A stretch of 64,000 nt of DNA, taken from NCBI RefSeq assembly GCF_030814475.1, contig NZ_JAUSVF010000003.1, forward strand, positions 124,001-188,000, read 5' to 3'. A program made the translations under genes and the position numbers. Below the pieces are notes generated by a model. It was not told where the DNA came from, made no database searches, and worked only from the letters and a program-made list of their open reading frames with translations. Positions 43,166 through 51,696 of the stretch are shown piece after piece. Numbering within the stretch: the stretch's first letter is position 1; each line of letters opens with the position of its first letter. The DNA comes from Pararhizobium capsulatum DSM 1112. GTDB taxonomy: Bacteria; Pseudomonadota; Alphaproteobacteria; Rhizobiales; Rhizobiaceae.

Positions 43166-45154
43166 GTGTGGTTCCTTATTTCGGGGGTGGTTGTGAGCGG
43201 TGAAGTACTTTCAACGACCAGGCCGGCAGGCGTTGTGAGCTATCAAACGCCGGAAAGCGATTTTCGTAACAGGATCTCCGGGCGAACGATTCTGATCTTG
43301 ATCGGCGTCGCCGTCGTTCTTCGCCTCGGGCAGGAGATTTTCGTCCCGCTCGCCCTGTCCCTGCTTCTGGCTTTCACGCTAGCGCCCATCGTCTCTTTTC
43401 TTCGCAAGCGTTCCGTGCCGAAGATCGCGGCGGTCCTTCTCGCTGTCGTTTCGGCATTCTGCGCAATCGCCATGTTCAGCATCGTCGTGGCGACGCAGGT
43501 GGCCAATCTCGCCGAGAACATACCCACCTATCAAAGAAACCTCGTAGACAAGGTGCATTCCCTGGCTCAAGCGGGCGCGGGCAACGGCGTACTGGACCAC
43601 CTCAGTAAAGCTGTGGAGCGCGTCGGGGCGGAGATACAGACGCGGGCAGTCGAGAGCCAGAACCCGACAGACCCGACGTCCACGGTGAGAGAACCCCTTC
43701 CTGTCGAGATCGTGACTCGTTCGGATCCTATTCAGACGCTCGGCAATCTCCTCCTCCCACTTATCAGTCCATTCGCCACAGCCGGCCTGATCGTGGTGCT
43801 GGTAATCTTCATGCTTCTCGAGCGGGAAGACCTACGCGATCGTTTCATCCGCTTGGTCGGCTTGGGAGACCTCCACCGGACTACCGCCGCCCTCCAGGAC
43901 GCCGGCAAGCGGGTTGGAAAATACCTGCTTATGCAGTTGGTAGTGAACACACTTTATGCTGTGCCGATCTCCATTGGCCTCTGGGCGCTTGGAATACCCA
44001 ACGCGATCCTCTGGGGCTTGCTGACGCTGGTACTGCGATTTGTGCCGTATATCGGCGCAATCATTGGGATGGTCCTCCCACTGTTCCTCGCGCTCGCCAT
44101 CGCCCCTGGCTGGTCGCTGGTGATTTGGGTCGGCGTGCTCTACCTGGTGACCGAGCTGGTCAGCAACAACGTGGTGGAACCGTGGCTTTATGGCGCGCAT
44201 ACCGGACTATCGCCGCTTGCGATCATCATCTCGGCGATCTTCTGGTCATGGCTTTGGGGTCCGCTGGGCCTGATGCTCTCGACGCCGCTTACCGTCTGCC
44301 TTGTGGTTCTTGGACGACATGTGCCTCAGTTCGGCTTCCTCGACGTGCTGCTTGGCAACGAGCCGGTCCTTGAACCGCATGAGAAGCTCTATCAGCGCCT
44401 CCTGTCCGGCGATCCCAACGAGGCCTCCGACAACGCCGAGGAATTCCTCGAAGAGGACTATCTCGTCGACTACTACGACAAGGTAGGCATGCCTGCGCTT
44501 TTGCTGGGGGAATCCGACCGTCAACGCGGCGTCATGACGGAGACGCAGATCGCCTTGGTCGCGTCCAGTTCTCTGGCGCTGGTTGAGAACCTGTCGGATA
44601 TTGCGGTCCAAGAAGAGAACGAGGAGGAAGAGGCCTCTGAAGATCCTTCCAAGTCATCGACCGTCCCCGAAACGGATCTTCCAGACGGAGAAGGTCGATC
44701 CGCGCTTTGCATCGGCGGCCGGGGTGGATTGGACGACGCCGCCGCCGCGATGCTTTCACAGGTCTTGGAGGTGCAAGGTGCTGTGGCGAGGGTGGCGTTC
44801 CATTCCGAACTGGTCGCCAGAGGCGCCTTGGCACTTCCTCTTGAGGGCGTCGACACCGTGATCGTAACGTTCCTGAACGGAAATTCCAAATCGCGCGCCC
44901 GCCAGATCGTCCGTCGTCTTAAACGGTTGAAGCCGTCTCTCCGCGTCGGGATTCTCATTCCCACCGCGAACGGCCAGGACTATCCTCTTATCGAGCCGTC
45001 GGAAATCGACGCCGATTTCGTATCCTCTTCGATCACTCAGGCCGCCGAGTTCGCCCTGACCCCCTCCGCACCGGTCAGCGTCAAGGTCGTGGCGCGGAAG
45101 ATCGCCCGGAAGCGGTCGCCCCTTAGCAAGCCGTCCGAAGCGATATCAAAATGA
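43166..45154 (+). CDS. AI-2E family (PerM-like) transporter with a long soluble C-terminal extension
   Basis: Residues 30-385 form an AI-2E/PerM-type membrane protein with about eight helices; signature parts are FVPLALSLLLAFTLAPIVSF and ALGIPNAILWGLLTLVLRFV, then PYIGAIIGMVLP. The remaining 275 residues are soluble and acidic, with an EENEEEEASED linker and a final alpha/beta domain around residues 510-620 (ALCIGGRGGLDDAAAAMLSQ and GVDTVIVTFLNG). Ordinary family members stop near 350-400. The GTG at 43166 is used here; a GTG at 43193 with GGGGGTG upstream is also possible. Transport substrate is unknown; some relatives are Na+/H+ antiporters. Confidence 0.85.
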   Translation: MWFLISGVVVSGEVLSTTRPAGVVSYQTPESDFRNRISGRTILILIGVAVVLRLGQEIFVPLALSLLLAFTLAPIVSFLRKRSVPKIAAVLLAVVSAFCAIAMFSIVVATQVANLAENIPTYQRNLVDKVHSLAQAGAGNGVLDHLSKAVERVGAEIQTRAVESQNPTDPTSTVREPLPVEIVTRSDPIQTLGNLLLPLISPFATAGLIVVLVIFMLLEREDLRDRFIRLVGLGDLHRTTAALQDAGKRVGKYLLMQLVVNTLYAVPISIGLWALGIPNAILWGLLTLVLRFVPYIGAIIGMVLPLFLALAIAPGWSLVIWVGVLYLVTELVSNNVVEPWLYGAHTGLSPLAIIISAIFWSWLWGPLGLMLSTPLTVCLVVLGRHVPQFGFLDVLLGNEPVLEPHEKLYQRLLSGDPNEASDNAEEFLEEDYLVDYYDKVGMPALLLGESDRQRGVMTETQIALVASSSLALVENLSDIAVQEENEEEEASEDPSKSSTVPETDLPDGEGRSALCIGGRGGLDDAAAAMLSQVLEVQGAVARVAFHSELVARGALALPLEGVDTVIVTFLNGNSKSRARQIVRRLKRLKPSLRVGILIPTANGQDYPLIEPSEIDADFVSSSITQAAEFALTPSAPVSVKVVARKIARKRSPLSKPSEAISK

Positions 45155-45239
45155 TGGTTTTGTCGTCTCTCGTCAGCAGGCGATTTGAAGCGTGTCATAG
45201 TTGATTGAAACAAATTGAACTTCGAGGAGGTGACGCAAG

Positions 45240-45362
45240 TTGTCCCCCGACCGGAGGTTTGTTGATGGCCAAAAAGCCCACGACGATGTCGCCTCCCGAC
45301 ATCGCGACGATCACGAACAAAAACTGCATCGGGCAAAGGCGGCGAACTTCCTCACCTTGTAG
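45240..45362 (+). CDS. Possible 40-residue small protein
   Basis: A TTG nine bases after GAGGAGG opens a 40-codon frame (MSPDRRFVDGQKAHDDVASR at the start, ending KAANFLTL). The strong ribosome-binding site and a His/Asp-rich helical composition are the only support. Overlapping frames with the same ribosome-binding site are shorter or less coding-like. Confidence 0.3.
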   Translation: MSPDRRFVDGQKAHDDVASRHRDDHEQKLHRAKAANFLTL

Positions 45363-45837
45363 AAGACGGTGCGCCCGTCCTGACACTGCCAGGACGGACC
45401 GGTTGCTGACGATCAGAATAACCTTCGTGTCGGCGCTTCCCTTCGTGCAAATGAACGACAGCTTGCCTCGCGAGAGGCGGTATGCGCGACCTCGGACCAA
45501 CGGCTTTGGCTTCCCTAAAGATCGATGAGTTGGTTCGGGTTTCCGTCCCTCATCGCTCAGGCGGGGGCTATCCGCCATCGCCCCCTGTCGGTTCCAGGTT
45601 AGACGAGAACTCGGCAGCGATACGCTTCGGAACCCGCTTCAAAACCGGGGAGGCTTGACGAAGGTTCGAGGAAACGACTCAAAAGTTTGGGGCGCAGGCA
45701 ACGGCTTGGGATTGACGGACCTGAAATCAAGGTTGAGGAGATATCTCTTTCTAAGACAAATCGAGCCTGCAGTTTGAGGCTTTCAACATGGATAAAATGA
45801 CTTCATGCGCTATCTCTTTGAGAAAGCGGAGCATTAT
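45363..45837. other. Intergenic stretch, no gene supported
   Basis: A minus-strand frame (45195-45578) and a plus-strand frame overlap here, but neither has family similarity or good initiation signals. Confidence 0.35.
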
Positions 45838-46041
45838 ATGAACGAAAGAAAACTTCACGACTTAGTCGCCACCTATAGAGCCGTGGTTGGCCAGCGGAGG
45901 TCGCGGGAAAGGGATGGCATTTTCATATGCGTGCCGTCGCCAATCGAACCACCAAACGCAGAGGGGTATTGGCAACGCAATATCCAGTCACTGCCAGCCG
46001 ACGAGCTTCAAATGATATTTAAGTTTTTACCGCGGCTTTCA
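45838..46041 (+). CDS. Small hypothetical protein (about 68 aa)
   Basis: The ATG at 45838 has GGAG six bases upstream (GCGGAGCATTAT). The protein begins MNERKLHDLVATYRAVVGQR, contains a hydrophobic IFICVPSPIEPP stretch and ends in LPADELQMIFKFLPRLS. It is soluble and unlike any family I know. Base composition is lower in GC than in neighbouring genes. An in-frame ATG at 45805 would add 11 residues. Confidence 0.5.
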
Positions 46042-46062
46042 TGAGGAAAAAGCGTCACGCTC

Positions 46063-46345
46063 TCAAGGTGCGGTCGCTTGGCGAAACTGAGAAAGCGGCA
46101 AATCAATATCGCTGGATAGCCCGGAAGGAAGCCAGTTCAGCAGTATGTCACCTTTAAGCTGCTCGACTACCGCCATCTTGATCAGTCTGTTTCCGAACCC
46201 GGTTCTCGACGGGGGCACCGTTTCAGGTCCGCCGGACTCGATCCAGGACAGGCGGACCCGATCGTTTTCGACTGCAGGAGGCCCAATGGTTCCGGAAACC
46301 GTTTCGAACGGTGTTGAAGTTTGAGAAAAATGAGATCCGAGATAG
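46063..46345 (-). pseudogene. HWE-type histidine kinase, C-terminal remnant
   Basis: The frame carries the C-terminal end of the HWE kinase ATPase domain: RVRLSWIESGGPETVPPSRT, then GFGNRLIKMAVVEQLKGDIL and SGLSSDIDLPLS before TGA at 46063. The typical WxExGGPxVxPPxxxGFGxRLI signature is unmistakable. Upstream the frame remains open only to about 46345 and contains no H-box, N-box or sensor domain, which would need several hundred residues. It is therefore a 5'-deleted fragment. HWE kinases such as PhyK feed the EcfG general stress pathway, which also controls the nearby YciE/YciF promoter. Confidence 0.75.
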
Positions 46346-46659
46346 GGATCTCCGCGACATCAAATATTCATAGCGCCTCGACCGGCGGAGAAAGCAAGAG
46401 TGCCTAGTTTACGAAGTCTGCTCGTGATGCATTCCAGAAAAGCAGAATGACGGCTTGCAGGAACTAGAGCATCTAGTGCGAATGACCGAAACGACGGCGC
46501 GAAGCGGCCACACTCGTCAGTGTCTCCTACCCGCACCCCGTTTCGCTGAATAGGGACGATCGCGTCAACTAAACGGCCATCTAGATGTGCGCGGTGTTGG
46601 AAGCCAGGGGGGGATACACCAGCCGCACCCCTCACAGTCGCCTTCGTGGCAGCGGTCAT
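46346..46659. other. Stretch downstream of the GNAT gene
   Basis: A 99-residue minus-strand frame begins immediately after the GNAT stop (ATG at 46659) and ends at 46360. It has no recognisable similarity and mixed codon choice. It may be a fifth gene of the luxR operon or non-coding. Confidence 0.3.
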
Positions 46660-47208
46660 TCAAAACAGAGATTCCAGCTCATCGACAATGCCAGGCTCGC
46701 TCTCCAACGCGATGCTCATAAGCACTTCATCACTGCCTACGCCGTCGTGCAGGAAGCCACAGCGTACTCGGCCGACCGTTTCGAAGCCGTGGCGGCGGTA
46801 GAACCGGATTGCGGCTGAGTTTTCGGCATTCAAGCCAAGCTCTAATTGTCGCACTCCACGCCCTTGCGCATGATTTGCGACGGCAATGAAAAGATCCGTG
46901 GCGATCCCTTTCCCGCGTTCTGCCCTGCGCACATAGACACTGGTGAGCGTCGCACGATGCCTCATTTTCCTCGGTTGATGAAACCTGAGCGCCATCATGC
47001 CGCAAGGCTCACCCTTCAAGAGTGCTACAAACACAGTCTGATCCAGCCGGCGGCGCCATTCTTCTTCGGGCAGATTGTTCCAGTCCTCGTGCAGACTCGC
47101 GAATGACGAAGGTTCGCGTAAAAGTGCCTCCAGGCGAATGGATCGGAACAATCCGACATCATCTACGGTGAGGCGTCTGATTGTTGCCTCGCTGATTGTT
47201 GCAGACAC
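46660..47208 (-). CDS. GNAT family N-acetyltransferase
   Basis: The 182-residue protein has the GNAT fold: N-terminal EATIRRLTVDDVGLFRSIRL, the acetyl-CoA pyrophosphate-binding RRAERGKGIATDLF (R/QxxGxG/A) near residue 95, and the C-terminal LGLNAENSAAIRFYRRHGFE. It would transfer an acetyl group from acetyl-CoA to an amine, peptide or antibiotic in the cytoplasm. I chose the GTG at 47208 because GGAG lies six bases upstream; longer in-frame starts overlap the unknown gene. It lies 35 bases after the 479-residue unknown gene and so appears to be the last clear gene of the luxR-led unit. Confidence 0.85.
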   Translation of the reverse strand: MSATISEATIRRLTVDDVGLFRSIRLEALLREPSSFASLHEDWNNLPEEEWRRRLDQTVFVALLKGEPCGMMALRFHQPRKMRHRATLTSVYVRRAERGKGIATDLFIAVANHAQGRGVRQLELGLNAENSAAIRFYRRHGFETVGRVRCGFLHDGVGSDEVLMSIALESEPGIVDELESLF

Positions 47209-47243
47209 CGGCGCCTCCAATAAAACTCTGTTGCTGTCAGGAT

Positions 47244-48683
47244 CTACGATCGTCTGATACGGCTTGCTGTTCCGGCAAACTTCCATTCTGGCGAGCCGGC
47301 GTGCACGGTTCCGTCTGCAATCTGCTGAGCCAGCGTTTCCCAAAGCGGATCGCCGACAAAGCTTTTAAGACCGCCGCACGCTTGTTCCAGTGGTTGGCTG
47401 CCGTAAAAACTGAGAAGATGGGGCAGGGGGCTGCTCTCCAGTTCCCGAAACGGCGACGGAGTGCCTGGCTTCAAAACACGATGCCCCCACACACCCGGGC
47501 AGTCATCGGCATTAATGGTTGCCAATAAATCCTGGGGGCCGATTTGCCTAAGCGCGCTTGAAAAGACATGGCGCATGAGCGGGTAGTAGACGGTCTGTTG
47601 GCATCCGCCGAGAACACGGATGCCGGGAAGAATCGAAGTCACCAGAAATGTTATGAACAGGTTCGGGACGATCTCTCGCCCGCGAAGTGCAGCAGCGAGC
47701 GCCACTGGTTCGAAACGCAGCTCTACCTCTTTACCGGGGCCAGCCGTGAGCATCCGGTTCCCCAGCCGCAACGGGAAAAGCTTTCCATTCGCGAGGCCCC
47801 AGAAAAAGTCCGTGGTGCTGCGCATCCATCCGGCCCAGGGACCGGCGTTGAGTTGGTCGATGGCCTCGATGATGGCGCCTGCTAGCATGCCATTTCCAAA
47901 CAGCTGCCGCGACAGCCACGACCCAGGGTTTTCGAGATGATCGGCGACGAGGTCAGCCATGTCGGTGTCGTCCAGTTGAAGGAGTCGAGGCTGCGCCGGG
48001 AAAGCCCAATTCCAGAATGCCTGATTTCCAGCCTTGATTGCATCTGCCGCAGACGCGAACTCTCCTTGCGGCAATAGCGCCTTCAAGCGCACGGCGGACG
48101 GGTTTGCCGGGGTGCCCTTGGTGTTTCCCGTCAATTTGAAACTGTAATGGGCATTTAGTCCGCAGATGCTGTATGAATCCATCAGCCGTCTTGGCAGTCC
48201 GAAGACGTTGACCGGCTCGCCCTCAAGCAACAGCCATCCCGGACCCTTCTTCGGTTTTTCAATGAACTTTACCGTCGAGGCGCTGTACCAGATATGCCAT
48301 GGCAGGTGATTCGCGGTTAATCCCAGCAGGCTGAAGAGGTGTGTGTAGAACGCATCCGGCTCGACCAGCAGATGGCAATGGGGACCGGTTTGAATAACAG
48401 GGGCCGCCACCAATTGTTGGGAGCATTGCTTTGCCTCCCGCGAGGTGGCTCCCGTACGCAGCGCAGCCCGTTCGATACAGTTCTGAAGGAAGACCATGGC
48501 CTCGTCGCGAGCAGAACAGCCCGTTCGATGACCGCCGAGGCGATAGACCGCCGAGGCGTAGGCGTCGAGCGGCTTGGCCCAATGTTGGTCCACCTGAGGA
48601 AAGAGATGCGACAACGTCTTCTTCAGGCTTGCCACGGTCACATCGGTTCGGTGGGATTGAGGCGCAGGTGGACTAGTATCCAT
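47244..48683 (-). CDS. Unrecognised 479-residue protein in the luxR-methyltransferase cluster
   Basis: I do not recognise this protein. It is soluble, without signal peptide or membrane segment, and rich in Trp, Pro and His. Distinctive segments include TGPHCHLLVEPDAFYTHLFS near residue 95, PKKGPGWLLLEGEPVNVFGL, a Trp-rich WMRSTTDFFWGLANGKLF, FITFLVTSILPGIRVLGGCQ near 360 and NADDCPGVWGHRVLKPGTPS near 405. Such a composition suits an enzyme binding an acyl or aromatic substrate, but no catalytic motif is clear. The ATG at 48683 is used; the frame reaches back to 48794 inside the methyltransferase gene. It lies 46 bases after the methyltransferase and 35 before the GNAT gene. Confidence 0.8.
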   Translation of the reverse strand: MDTSPPAPQSHRTDVTVASLKKTLSHLFPQVDQHWAKPLDAYASAVYRLGGHRTGCSARDEAMVFLQNCIERAALRTGATSREAKQCSQQLVAAPVIQTGPHCHLLVEPDAFYTHLFSLLGLTANHLPWHIWYSASTVKFIEKPKKGPGWLLLEGEPVNVFGLPRRLMDSYSICGLNAHYSFKLTGNTKGTPANPSAVRLKALLPQGEFASAADAIKAGNQAFWNWAFPAQPRLLQLDDTDMADLVADHLENPGSWLSRQLFGNGMLAGAIIEAIDQLNAGPWAGWMRSTTDFFWGLANGKLFPLRLGNRMLTAGPGKEVELRFEPVALAAALRGREIVPNLFITFLVTSILPGIRVLGGCQQTVYYPLMRHVFSSALRQIGPQDLLATINADDCPGVWGHRVLKPGTPSPFRELESSPLPHLLSFYGSQPLEQACGGLKSFVGDPLWETLAQQIADGTVHAGSPEWKFAGTASRIRRS

Positions 48684-48729
48684 GAATCCGCTTTCCTGTG
48701 TTCGTGGTGGCGTCAAGGCTAATGGACGG

Positions 48730-49766
48730 TCAACTGAAAGCCGGGCGCGAAGGCCGCCACTCCCATCGCTCACTTGTTGGTGTTTCTTGGGCAAACCGAA
48801 TAGGCAGTTGTTCGTAGCAATATTCGGGTGGAATTGCTGGCTTCAGCATAGACTCCGTGAAGGCTTTGAGCGCGGTCGGCGAATTGGATGAGACGATCGT
48901 GTAGAAGTTGCCACTGTTCCAGGTCACAATGGAGTGACGGAAAAAGAGGCTCAGCGCAGTAATGGTGCTTTTCAGGTCAACCTGGAGCTTCCGCATCGTG
49001 TCGAGAACATCGCGCTGCTTGGCGAGGATATCGGCCTCGGAAAAGTAACGCGTTTTGAACTGCGCGTCTTTCTGGTGTTCGCGCAGCAAATAGGTTTCGC
49101 TATCCGGATGTGCAATCTTTTGCACTTGAACGAGCAACCCATCTTCCCGGATCCGCGGTGCGATGAATCCGAGCTGAGTTTCCCGATCAGGACCGTACAT
49201 TTGAAAGGTGGTGTCCTCGAGCAGGATATCAAAGCCGTCCCTGAACGCGTGCAGGCTTTGATCGGAGGCGTAGCGTTGCGCATCCAGTTCGAAGAAAGGG
49301 CCGTGGAAAAAATGTGCGTGTTTACTTGCCCGTTTCGAGAAGAAACAGGCGCGGTTGCCGTCGGTCGGGCTGCAGCACAGGGTCTCCAGCCGGCCATCGC
49401 CAAGTCTGGCAAGAGCCCTCGCGAGTGTTCCTGCACCGGCGCCAAGTGAATAGAATGTTGCGGTACGACCGCTATGTCCCCACACATGCAGGCAATGGGC
49501 AAGTATGGCTGTGCCAAGCCGACATTCCTCTTCAAGCCGATAAGGGATGCTAGCAAATTATGCTTGTCGAAATGTCCCCACAGTCGCCGGTGCGTGTCCC
49601 AGAACGTCATGCATTTCAGATCGTACTCCAGAAGGTGCATGTCGGGCACTGGGATGTCTCTATCCGGCATTGCGCCGAGGCCGCTTGCCGTCCGCTCGAA
49701 GAACGGAGCGAAAGCATTGAGCCGCGGCGCATTGCGCCAGGCATTGACGGTCTGAATATCCACCAT
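48730..49766 (-). pseudogene. SAM-dependent methyltransferase with a one-base frameshift
   Basis: The ATG at 49766 has AAGGATTG upstream and opens MVDIQTVNAWRNAPRLNAFA through WDTHRRLWGHFDKHN. Around 49550-49560 the frame must move by -1, after which IPYRLEEECRLGTAILAHCL leads into the SAM-binding motif FYSLGAGAGTLARALARLGD, followed by a class I methyltransferase core ending at 48730. Both halves read as one protein of about 345 residues. The frameshift lies in AATTTGCTAGC. It may be a real inactivating deletion, a sequencing error, or less likely recoding. It follows the luxR gene by 199 bases and precedes the unknown 479-residue gene. Confidence 0.75.
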
Positions 49767-49965
49767 TGTGCAATCCTTTCCTGACTGAGGAAACAGCCGC
49801 CTCCACACTCATCAACGCATGACATGCCGGCATCCCGTTCGACTGCGAACAGTGACGACAGGACGATGGCCCTTTTGATCAGAGTTCCTCGAAGTGGAAA
49901 TTGTCGCAATCTGGCGATTTCGGGAGATTGACGCGTACAGCGGGCGAGGGACGGTAGGCTGCTGG

Positions 49966-50688
49966 TCAGATACAGATTTTCTCCAGGAAGCTTGCCTTGG
50001 CGATCGTTTGATAGAGAGTGGTCGCTCCAAGTTTACCTCTCGCCGAACGCAAATAAAGGCGCACCGCGCTTTCGGAGATGCCGAGATCTGACGCGACGCG
50101 CTTGATAAGCCTGCCTTGCGCGAGAAGCTCAAGACATTGCTTTTCCCGCCTCGAAAGTGTCCTGTACGCGCAGCCAGAGCGGCGATTGGAGAGAAAGATT
50201 GCCTTCTCATGCAGACAATGGGCGAGGACGTGCAGATCGTGAATCCTGGAATTGCGTATCCGGGACCAAGCCGTTCCATCCGCATTGGAGGTTACCGATA
50301 ATATGCTGCGTTCGCCGTTTGGCCCTCTTACCGGCAAACTCAAACCGTGTCGGCCTATTCCCCACGATCGTGCTTGCTTGAAGAAGACTTGCGCTTCAGC
50401 AGACCTCCGCTTGAGTTCTGACCAGTCGACCGGGAGAAACCCTGTCCGGCTGAGTTCGGTGACGGGGTCGACGACAAAATAGTTCCTGCTCAGGTAAATG
50501 TCGGTCCACTCAGGGGGATATGTGGTGCAGTAAAACGGGAAGGTGCGGGGACTGATCCCGTCGTTGACGATGAGGAATGTCATGTGGTCTAGCAGATATT
50601 GGCTGCGTATTTTGTCGAGAACCACGGCAAAGTGCTCGCTGCTTCCTATGCTTCGCAGGGCTCTCAGTGCCGAAGATATTTGGGGCAT
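49966..50688 (-). CDS. LuxR-family regulator with autoinducer-binding domain (LuxR solo)
   Basis: The 240-residue protein has an N-terminal autoinducer-binding domain with the conserved acyl-homoserine-lactone contacts: PPEWTDIYLSRNYFVVDPV (Trp, Tyr, Asp, Pro) near residues 56-75, LPVDWSEL, and the glycine in RSWGIGRHGLSLPVRG. A GerE helix-turn-helix follows (LSRREKQCLELLAQGRLIKR and GISESAVRLYLRSARGKLG). All key positions appear intact, so it should respond to an acyl-homoserine lactone. An in-frame TTG at 50709 is an alternative start. No luxI gene lies in the window. It heads a co-oriented unit with methyltransferase, unknown protein and GNAT genes. Confidence 0.9.
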   Translation of the reverse strand: MPQISSALRALRSIGSSEHFAVVLDKIRSQYLLDHMTFLIVNDGISPRTFPFYCTTYPPEWTDIYLSRNYFVVDPVTELSRTGFLPVDWSELKRRSAEAQVFFKQARSWGIGRHGLSLPVRGPNGERSILSVTSNADGTAWSRIRNSRIHDLHVLAHCLHEKAIFLSNRRSGCAYRTLSRREKQCLELLAQGRLIKRVASDLGISESAVRLYLRSARGKLGATTLYQTIAKASFLEKICI

Positions 50689-50709
50689 TTCCTGTCCGCT
50701 CTTGTTCAA

Positions 50710-51177
50710 CTTGTGCTGTCACCGATGTTTCATTCGAAGCCCGATGCGAGCTGTCATCGCGGCGGTAATTTGACGAGATAGATTGGGGAACCGCGCTGTC
50801 CTGGCATGCAGTGACGCAGGTATCGACCAGATTTTCAATTCTCGCCAATTCTGGAGGTGAGCAGCTTGGTGGACAAGTTGGTGAATGCTACAAGCAATTC
50901 GCTAATGTTGATTGAGCGGTCCAGTACACCCGACGACGCGACCGTGCGTTGAACTACCGCACCCCGGATACAGGCGTTGTCTCCGACCTTCTTGCCGGCC
51001 CATCAAGGTGTAGGCGATCCCGAGGGGGCGCTACGCTCGTTTTGCGTTTCAGAATCAATGACTGAGATTGGCAGGGAATAATCGCCAAAAACATCGCCAT
51101 CAATTGGGTTCTCCCTTGCTTCCGGCTCGATTTGCGTTACCGACGCAGGAAGCGCAACAGTAAGGAAGAAAAACCAG
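50710..51177. promoter_or_regulatory. Divergent intergenic region between luxR and marR genes
   Basis: No gene is supported. The 468 bases must contain the promoters of the luxR-type gene (leftward) and the marR-type gene (rightward). I found no convincing lux box or -35/-10 pair by eye. AAGGAAG at the right end is the marR ribosome-binding site. Confidence 0.4.
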
Positions 51178-51639
51178 ATGGAGTCCGGGCGGTCGAAGTC
51201 GATAGGTCACCAGATTAACTGGACAGCGCGTCTTTTCGCCAGAGAAATGGATCGGCGGGTAAAATCAATCGGACTTTCTTCAAGTCAACTCCCGGTCTTG
51301 CTTGCCCTCGCCGACGCTGAAATCCTCTCCCAGAAGGCTCTGGTTGCGCGCTCCGCCGTTGAGCAACCTGCGATGGCGCGGATGCTTGATCGGATGGAAA
51401 AAGAAGGCCTTGTGCGCAAGAAGCCTGACCCTTTCGACGGTCGTGGCTTCCTGTACAGCCTGACCGAAAAGTCTCGCCTGAAACTCCCCGTGGTCTTTAA
51501 CGAAATGGTGGTGGGCAACGAAAAGGCGCTTCGTGGGATCAGCGAGGCCCAGGTCGAGTTGTTGTTGCAGACCCTGGTTCGTATGAACCTCAACCTCGCA
51601 GATCCGGATGTGACCCCGCCCGTGCCCGAAAAGAGTTAG
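51178..51639 (+). CDS. MarR family transcriptional regulator
   Basis: The 153-residue protein has the MarR winged helix-turn-helix: LLALADAEILSQKALVARSA with the recognition helix VEQPAMARMLDRMEKEGLV, then the wing KKPDPFDGRGFLYSLTEKS. MarR dimers usually repress efflux or oxygenase genes and respond to phenolic ligands. It is convergent with the FAD monooxygenase gene (57 bases between stops); the pairing suggests it regulates that gene or senses its substrate. Confidence 0.9.
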   Translation: MESGRSKSIGHQINWTARLFAREMDRRVKSIGLSSSQLPVLLALADAEILSQKALVARSAVEQPAMARMLDRMEKEGLVRKKPDPFDGRGFLYSLTEKSRLKLPVVFNEMVVGNEKALRGISEAQVELLLQTLVRMNLNLADPDVTPPVPEKS

Positions 51640-51651
51640 TGTTCTTCCAGA

Positions 51652-51686
51652 GACGGTAGAGCACGCCTGATGACGCCCCTACCGTC
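51652..51686. terminator. Bidirectional hairpin between convergent marR and monooxygenase genes
   Basis: GACGGTAG and CTACCGTC form a perfect eight-base stem around a 19-base loop in the 57-base gap between the two stop codons. No long T-run is present on either strand. Confidence 0.4.
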
Positions 51687-51696
51687 AACACTGCCC

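Noticed and set aside
45265..45360. MAKKPTT start at 45265, considered as a catalase N-terminus
   Set aside because: Similarity ends after seven residues and the frame is not catalase-like afterwards.
45195..45578. A 127-codon minus-strand frame
   Set aside because: No similarity, and it overlaps a plus-strand stretch with a strong ribosome-binding site.
46360..46659. A 99-codon frame starting right after the GNAT stop
   Set aside because: Position suggests an operon gene, but codon use is mixed and no similarity or ribosome-binding site is convincing; kept only as a gap note.
49824..49833. Palindrome ATGCCGGCAT between luxR and methyltransferase genes, considered as a lux box
   Set aside because: It is only ten bases and does not match the 18-20 base lux/tra box pattern.
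46660..50709. Search for a LuxI-type synthase in or near the cluster
   Set aside because: No frame shows the LuxI arginine and aspartate-glutamate pattern; the GNAT protein has ordinary acetyltransferase motifs.
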